From CAZRRV01 sp045660865 (GTDB lineage Bacteria; Bacillota; Clostridia; Oscillospirales; Acutalibacteraceae): a stretch of 52,923 nt of DNA. The notes under the pieces were generated by a model. That model did not search any database and was not told where the DNA came from. It worked only from the letters and a program-made list of their open reading frames with translations. The stretch covers positions 1 to 52,923 of the forward strand of contig JAZREP010000007.1 of the NCBI GenBank assembly GCA_045660865.1, given 5' to 3'. The translations under genes were made by a program, and so were the position numbers. Positions 48,222-52,923 of this stretch are shown one piece after another (positions within the stretch are counted from its first letter, which is position 1; every line of letters starts with the position of its first letter).

Positions 48222-49487
48222 ATGGCAGGGAATAAGATGAAGGATATCGTCTGCTCATTCTGCGGCAAATCTCAAGATGAGGTAGAGCGTATCATTTCGG
48301 GTAACGGCGTATATATTTGTGATGAATGTATCGATATATGCTATTCCTTGCTAAGCGGTGAGGAATTGCCTGATTTAGATAAAAAGGCTAAGTCCCATAA
48401 AAAGGATAAGACCGAAGAATTTAAGTTGCTTACCCCTAAAGAGATAAAAGCGCACCTGGACGAATATGTTATAGGTCAAGATAAAGCCAAGATAACACTT
48501 GCTGTTGCGGTTTATAACCACTATAAGCGTGTTATGAAAAAGGCTGATGATATTGAGCTTGGTAAAAGTAATGTTTTATTGCTCGGTCCCACAGGTGTAG
48601 GTAAAACCTTCTTGGCGCAGACCTTGGCTAAAGCGTTGGATGTGCCGATTGCAATTACAGACGCTACCACTCTTACAGAGGCAGGTTATGTAGGTGAGGA
48701 TGTTGAAAACATTCTGCTTCGCTTAATCCAAGCCGCTGATTATGATATTGAAAAAGCCGAGCACGGCATTATCTATATTGATGAGATTGATAAAATCGCA
48801 CGTAAAAGTGAAAATGCTTCAATCACCCGTGATGTAAGCGGTGAGGGTGTGCAGCAGGCTTTGCTTAAAATCTTGGAGGGTACAGTTTCTAACGTTCCGC
48901 CTAACGGTGGTCGTAAACATCCTCAACAGGAGTTTATTCAAATTGACACCTCTAATATCCTCTTTATATGTGCAGGCGCCTTTGATGGTATAGAAAAAAT
49001 CATTAGCCGCCGTATAGGTAAGGGTAGCTTAGGCTTTGGTGCTGAGGTAAAATCAAAGACTGATATGGAAAAGCAGGTGCTGTCAGCGCCCGCAACCCAT
49101 CAAGATTTGGTTAAATACGGCCTAATACCTGAATTGGTCGGTCGTTTGCCGGTTATAACCTCATTAGAGCCTATGACGGAGGAATCCCTGGTTCGCATTA
49201 TGGTAGAGCCCAAAAACTCTATTATTAAGCAGTATCAGGCACTTTTCAGTATGGACGATGTTGAACTTGAACTCGAGCCGGAAGCCTTAAAAGCCATTGC
49301 TAAAAATACTATTGAGCGTAAAACAGGCGCTCGTGGTCTTCGCAGTGAGGTAGAGGGTATTTTACAAACACTTATGTATGAAATTCCGTCCGATAAAACA
49401 ATAAAGAAAGTAACCATTACTGAGCAAACAGTTCTTTCTGGTGAACAGCCTAAGATTACAAGAACTAAAATTAAAAAAGCAATATAA
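48222..49487 (+). CDS. clpX: Clp protease ATP-binding subunit ClpX
   Basis: ClpX (421 residues) is the AAA+ unfoldase that feeds ClpP. An N-terminal zinc-binding domain has CSFCGKSQDE and CDECIDIC (Cys11, 14, 33, 36). The AAA+ core has Walker A LGPTGVGKTF (from about 121) and Walker B IIYIDEIDKI. The pore loop is GYVGEDVEN, followed by the IGF-type region and sensor-2 GARGLRSEVE. ATG 48222 was chosen because the family often starts MAGNK; ATG 48237 has a nearer ribosome-binding site and is possible. Confidence 0.96.
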   Translation: MAGNKMKDIVCSFCGKSQDEVERIISGNGVYICDECIDICYSLLSGEELPDLDKKAKSHKKDKTEEFKLLTPKEIKAHLDEYVIGQDKAKITLAVAVYNHYKRVMKKADDIELGKSNVLLLGPTGVGKTFLAQTLAKALDVPIAITDATTLTEAGYVGEDVENILLRLIQAADYDIEKAEHGIIYIDEIDKIARKSENASITRDVSGEGVQQALLKILEGTVSNVPPNGGRKHPQQEFIQIDTSNILFICAGAFDGIEKIISRRIGKGSLGFGAEVKSKTDMEKQVLSAPATHQDLVKYGLIPELVGRLPVITSLEPMTEESLVRIMVEPKNSIIKQYQALFSMDDVELELEPEALKAIAKNTIERKTGARGLRSEVEGILQTLMYEIPSDKTIKKVTITEQTVLSGEQPKITRTKIKKAI

Positions 49488-49525
49488 AAAAAGACCTGTG
49501 GAATTAAAACTCCACAGGTCTTTTA
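49488..49525. terminator. Bidirectional terminator, clpX / DUF4234 gene
   Basis: AAGACCTGTGGA pairs with TCCACAGGTCTT, with A residues before and T residues after. Confidence 0.87.
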
Positions 49526-49535
49526 AGTTTAAATA

Positions 49536-49952
49536 TTAACCAAATACGTTGTAGTTAGCATTCAGTTTGTTTACAGCCTTAAATAATTTGAAGGTGTAAA
49601 TAAATGGACCGATAGCAATAAGGCTGCCAAGAATATTCCAAATCCAATAATCGGCGGCGCTGAAATCGTAATCTATTCCGCGTCTGGCAATCTCATCACC
49701 GATACGGTTGGAAATCTTGTGATACCAAACGATACTTGCAATACCAAAAGTAATGGGTGCAACAATGAAAAACAATAAGCAATAATGCATAGTTTTTCTG
49801 CCATCGTATTTGGAAGCAACTATGTTAATATCGGTAGAAACTGACGACATAACAACTAACGGATAAATACCGAATGTGATAATTCCAAGCAGAATGGTTT
49901 TAAATAATCCCTTGTTTGTTTTAAGTTTAAGAGCAGGGGCAAAGTTTTCCAT
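49536..49952 (-). CDS. DUF4234 membrane protein
   Basis: A 138-residue protein with three to four hydrophobic segments. The pattern of DUF4234 is clear: GLFKTILLGIITFGIYPLVVMSSVSTDIN at the start, then a middle segment IAPITFGIASIVWYHKISNRIGDE and a final IWNILGSLIAIGPFIYTFKLFKAVNKLN. Function unknown. AAGGAGGG precedes the ATG. Confidence 0.8.
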   Translation of the reverse strand: MENFAPALKLKTNKGLFKTILLGIITFGIYPLVVMSSVSTDINIVASKYDGRKTMHYCLLFFIVAPITFGIASIVWYHKISNRIGDEIARRGIDYDFSAADYWIWNILGSLIAIGPFIYTFKLFKAVNKLNANYNVFG

Positions 49953-50058
49953 AAAATAGACCCTCCTTTTTAATTCTGTCGGCAGTAAAATTAGGTCTAC
50001 CGACTAATTTCAATATATCATACAGGCAAAATAATGTCAACGAATTTCAACAAAAATC

Positions 50059-50082
50059 ACCCTGCCCAAGATATGGCAGGGG
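50059..50082 (-). terminator. Probable terminator of the lipoprotein gene
   Basis: CCCTGCC and GGCAGGG pair. On the minus strand GTGATTTTTG follows. It lies between the lipoprotein stop and the DUF4234 start. Confidence 0.5.
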
Positions 50083-50119
50083 GATAGGTTTAATTTTTAA
50101 TGTGAATCATAGATTGTTT

Positions 50120-51043
50120 TTACGAATTTGAAATTTTGTCACTTAACGACTCGGGTAGCTTAAAAATAAATTCAGGCCAACCATCAGTCTTTTCGTCGAT
50201 AATTTCACTGCGCCAATACCAAGCATCGTTATGCCAGGTAAGCTCAGTTGTTGCGGTTATAAAACCGTCTTTACTGGTTTTAGCTAGGGTAGCAAACTTT
50301 TCAATTTCCTCAAAGAAAATGGTTTCATCTCTTTTTAAATCTTCTATGTTGTAGAGGAAATCAAGTTCATCTTCATGTAAAGAAATTTCAAAGGTTTTTT
50401 CGACATCTAAATCTACGTTTTCAATCCTAACCCACCAGTTGTAATTTTTGTCGTCACCATAATACGAATTAACAGCATCTAAGTCATCTTTAAGAGCAAA
50501 CAAATCGCCGCTGCAATAAATAATATCCCACTTATCATGCTCTATTTTATAGATTTCATCTTCTTCATAATTACCGGCTTTGCTTAAACCATAATTGAAT
50601 ATATTCATCGGGTATTCAATTAAAACATAGGTATTGCCCTCGTATGTAATAGTTTCCGTTTCATTTTTTTGTTTAGGTCTTTTAAATGTTCGTATGTCAC
50701 CGTTAAAATTTAAAACCAATTCATCGTCAGTACATTCCTCAACGATAATTTTAGTTATGGTTTCTTTGGTCTTTTCCGTGTATTTAAGAGTGATTGTCTT
50801 GGTACTATCATCATATGAAAAACCATCGCACAAATCCGAATCGTTTACAGGATTTCCGCAAGCACAATAGTAACTAAAATTACCATCATCATAGAAGTTG
50901 ATGAATTCAGTGTCACCCTTGGTAGAACGTGTCCATTCAACATTAACAAACGGATAATCACTGTATCCTTGCTTAAGCTTGCAACTTACCAAAAAGGTGA
51001 AAACAAAAGAAATAATTAAAAGAATTGAAATAGACTTTTTCAA
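50120..51043 (-). CDS. Putative lipoprotein of unknown function
   Basis: A 307-residue protein with a classical lipoprotein signal: basic KKS, a hydrophobic stretch and the lipobox LVSC (lipid-bearing Cys21 or so). The mature part is acidic and rich in Tyr, Trp and Asp, with several beta-like segments such as EWTRSTKGDTEFINFYDDGNF and TWHNDAWYWRSEI. No known domain was recognised. The start is TTG 51043, 9 bases after AGGAGG; the GTG at 51052 overlaps that site. It is probably exposed on the outer face of the membrane. Confidence 0.7.
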   Translation of the reverse strand: MKKSISILLIISFVFTFLVSCKLKQGYSDYPFVNVEWTRSTKGDTEFINFYDDGNFSYYCACGNPVNDSDLCDGFSYDDSTKTITLKYTEKTKETITKIIVEECTDDELVLNFNGDIRTFKRPKQKNETETITYEGNTYVLIEYPMNIFNYGLSKAGNYEEDEIYKIEHDKWDIIYCSGDLFALKDDLDAVNSYYGDDKNYNWWVRIENVDLDVEKTFEISLHEDELDFLYNIEDLKRDETIFFEEIEKFATLAKTSKDGFITATTELTWHNDAWYWRSEIIDEKTDGWPEFIFKLPESLSDKISNS

Positions 51044-51204
51044 GCCATCCACCTCCTAATATAATTATATCACATTTTTTAATATGTTAAAAGTAGTTTG
51101 CAAAAAATTCTCTTGGGGTAACCCGAGGGGATAAATAGCAGCCTATGAAGAAACACGCAAAAAAGTGAAAACATTATCGAGCCCAAGATGTTTTTTAAGT
51201 CCTG

Positions 51205-51233
51205 TTTACAAACAACTAATACTGTGTTATAAT
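51205..51233 (+). promoter_or_regulatory. Promoter of sstT
   Basis: TTTACA and TATAAT are exactly 17 bases apart, 25 bases before the sstT start codon. Confidence 0.75.
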
Positions 51234-51258
51234 TTTAAAAAATGAAAAGGAGATTTTT

Positions 51259-52479
51259 ATGAAAAAAATATTCAGTTTTTATATAAAAGTGCCACTTATA
51301 CTACGCATAGCAATTGGTTTAGTCGTTGGCTCGCTTTTAGGTTTGTTAGTTCCTAATGCAACTTTCGTTACCGTATTTGGGGATGTTTTTGTCGGTTCAC
51401 TTAAAGCTATTGCACCAATATTGGTTTTTGTGCTTATCGTGGCTTCATTAGCAAGTGCAGGCAAGGGCATAGGCGGTAGATTCAAAACTGTTATTTTTTT
51501 ATATATGTTAAGCACGTTTTTGGCGGCAGTCGTAGCTGTTTTGGGCAGTTATATTTTTAAGGTTACGATACCATTGGGTGAATCAATTGAACAGACTGCT
51601 CCTTCAGGACTTGGCGAAGTATTCAAAGCCTTGCTCGGAAATATGGTGGCCAACCCCATAACAGCCATCATTAACGGTAATTATACGGGTATTCTTACTT
51701 GGGCAATCATTTTAGGACTGGCTTTGCGCGCTGCTAACAATACAACCAAAGGCGTATTAAATGATATTTCAGCAGGTGTTTCAAAGGTGGTTGCATGGGT
51801 TATTCAACTTGCACCGTTTGGAATTATGGGTCTTGTTTATTCATCGGTAGGTGAATACGGTATTGAAATATTTACCGATTATGGAAAAGTATTACTTCTG
51901 CTAGTAGGCTGTATGCTTGCTGTTGCATTAGTTGTTGACCCGTTTATCGTTGCTGTTGTACTTAAACGAAATCCTTATCCGTTGGTGTTTAAATGCTTTA
52001 AAGAATCAGGCGTTACCGCTTTCTTTACAAGAAGCTCAGCGGCTAACATACCCGTTAATATGAAGCTTTGCGAAAAGCTTGGTCTTGATAAGGAATATTA
52101 TTCTGTAGCAATTCCTTTGGGCGCTACAATTAATATGGACGGTGCCGCAATTACTATAACTGTAATGTCACTTGCTGCCGCTTTTTCACAAGGCATAGAA
52201 GTTAATATTGTTATTGCAATATTACTCAGTTTTGTTGCCACCCTTGGTGCTTGTGGCGCTTCAGGTGTTGCAGGCGGTTCACTGTTGCTTATTCCTATGG
52301 CATGCTCTCTTTTAGGAGTTGGACAAGATATCGCAATGCAGGTTGTTGCAGTTGGTTTTATAATCGGCGTCGTACAAGATTCCCTTGAAACTGCTATCAA
52401 TTCGTCAGGTGATGCTATCTTCTGTGCTACCGCAGAATACCGCGAGAGAATTAAAAAAGGCGAAAAAATTAAATTATAA
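51259..52479 (+). CDS. sstT: Sodium/serine-threonine symporter SstT
   Basis: A 406-residue member of the dicarboxylate/amino acid:cation symporter family. Markers are LILRIAIGLVVGSLLGLLVP, TRSSAANIPVNMKLCEKLGL, IPLGATINMDGAAITITVM and the later GVAGGSLLLIPMACSLLG with VQDSLETAINSSGD. These match SstT, which takes up serine and threonine with Na+. AAAAGGAG precedes the ATG. It is monocistronic with a terminator. Confidence 0.93.
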   Translation: MKKIFSFYIKVPLILRIAIGLVVGSLLGLLVPNATFVTVFGDVFVGSLKAIAPILVFVLIVASLASAGKGIGGRFKTVIFLYMLSTFLAAVVAVLGSYIFKVTIPLGESIEQTAPSGLGEVFKALLGNMVANPITAIINGNYTGILTWAIILGLALRAANNTTKGVLNDISAGVSKVVAWVIQLAPFGIMGLVYSSVGEYGIEIFTDYGKVLLLLVGCMLAVALVVDPFIVAVVLKRNPYPLVFKCFKESGVTAFFTRSSAANIPVNMKLCEKLGLDKEYYSVAIPLGATINMDGAAITITVMSLAAAFSQGIEVNIVIAILLSFVATLGACGASGVAGGSLLLIPMACSLLGVGQDIAMQVVAVGFIIGVVQDSLETAINSSGDAIFCATAEYRERIKKGEKIKL

Positions 52480-52487
52480 TTAAAAAT

Positions 52488-52518
52488 CCCCACCGATTGT
52501 TCGGTGGGGATAATTTTT
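52488..52518 (+). terminator. Terminator of sstT
   Basis: CCCCACCGA (52488-52496) pairs with TCGGTGGGG (52501-52509) and is followed by a T-rich stretch. Confidence 0.85.
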
Positions 52519-52592
52519 GCTTTATAAACCTAATTGCTTAGATTCTTGTGCTACAGCCTGTGGTGCTGTACGCAAAAGAGGGAAGTTATAAT

Positions 52593-52923
52593 TTATTTGT
52601 ATTGGTCTTTTAGTTTTAAAATCTTTTCTTCGATTTTTTTGATTATTTTCTTAAATTCCTCATCCGTTTTTCCTGTGGGGTCTGTTAGTTCCCAATTATC
52701 ATCAAATGCTCTGCCGATAAAAGGGCAACCCACATTACAACCCATTGAAATTGCTATATCGGGATTTGGAATATCTGTAATCAATTTTGAATACTGTGTT
52801 TGTTCCATATCAATCCCGTAAAGTTCTTTCATAATTCTAACTGCGTCTTGATTGATTTTGGGTTTTGTCTCTGTTCCAGCAGAATATGAATCAAATACAT
52901 CTGGTGCCAATAGTTTCCCCAAG
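52593..52923 (-). CDS. arsC: Arsenate reductase (ArsC, LMW-phosphatase type), N-terminus cut off
   Basis: About 110 residues remain of a usual 135 or so. The gene starts beyond the right edge, so the catalytic N-terminal loop (CxxNxCRS) is not visible. What is left has SYSAGTETKPKINQDAV, the redox-Cys region ISMGCNVGCPFIG and the general-acid segment LTDPTGKTDEEF. These match the thioredoxin-coupled arsenate reductases of Gram-positives. The reaction is reduction of arsenate to arsenite; other phosphatase-like roles remain possible without the N-terminus. No other ars gene is in view. Confidence 0.85.
   Translation of the reverse strand, partial: LGKLLAPDVFDSYSAGTETKPKINQDAVRIMKELYGIDMEQTQYSKLITDIPNPDIAISMGCNVGCPFIGRAFDDNWELTDPTGKTDEEFKKIIKKIEEKILKLKDQYK

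Noticed and set aside
1..52923. CRISPR array, prophage, IS transposase or rRNA operon
   Set aside because: No regularly spaced direct repeats, phage or transposase proteins, or rRNA sequence were seen; the only mobile-like item is the small element before clpP.

Overview
The window reads as a chromosomal contig from an anaerobic, spore-forming Clostridia (Oscillospirales/Ruminococcaceae-like) bacterium. The evidence is strong AGGAGG ribosome-binding sites, sigma-A promoters with 17-bp spacers, Firmicutes-style L10, L19 and lysine RNA leaders, GatCAB, RbgA, WalJ-RlmH, a SpoIVFA/SpoIVFB-like sporulation pair and an NAD(P)-linked [FeFe] hydrogenase. Most of it is core genome; no phage, IS transposase or CRISPR array was seen.

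Layout. (1) 1-5.0 kb is visibly richer in G+C, with Leu codons mostly CTG. It holds the end of thrS, a DUF218 membrane protein, an M42 aminopeptidase and a GH2 beta-galactosidase. It ends at an unusual locus (5.1-5.5 kb): a promoter, a 42-nt copy of the 5' half of tRNA-Leu(CAA) that runs into a strongly structured insert, then an intact tRNA-Leu(CAA). From there to the end the DNA is clearly more A+T rich, so this point is either an assembly join or a transfer boundary. (2) 5.5-13.9 kb, minus strand: a ten-gene hydrogenase operon in which the four HndABCD-type subunits enclose six presumed sensory/regulatory genes (two DRTGG proteins, two different GHKL ATPases, a group-D-like hydrogenase homologue and a PHP phosphoesterase). 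A good promoter overlapped by a Rex-like palindrome precedes it. This is the most intriguing system here. (3) 14-18.8 kb: murA, walJ, rlmH, an OGG1-like glycosylase, a DUF6062 protein and a small tail-anchored protein. (4) 18.9-24.5 kb: gatCAB, a complete lysine riboswitch with terminator in front of a NhaC-type transporter, and a small membrane protein. (5) 24.5-28.5 kb, minus strand: rpmG-secE-nusG-rplK-rplA-rplJ-rplL with an L10 leader/attenuator and two RNA motifs that resemble the L1-binding site of 23S rRNA; SecE carries a large N-terminal membrane extension. (6) 28.6-31 kb: a translationally coupled PqqD-like / S26 peptidase / ABC exporter cassette. (7) 31-39.5 kb: DUF1015, an FAD oxidoreductase coupled to a GT39-like membrane protein, the SpoIVF pair, and a radical SAM/DUF2344 pair. 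(8) 39.5-44.8 kb: rplS, lepB, rbgA, rnhB, yraN, an M19 dipeptidase and thrC. (9) 44.8-52.9 kb: DUF1540, a metallophosphoesterase, trigger factor, a 276-bp TA-flanked inverted-repeat element, clpP-clpX, DUF4234, a lipoprotein, sstT and a cut-off arsenate reductase.

Together the genes point to fermentative H2 metabolism tied to NAD(P)H and probably ferredoxin, lysine- and redox-responsive control, and normal translation, secretion and protein quality-control housekeeping. Family assignments come from recognising motifs by eye; no database search was run.
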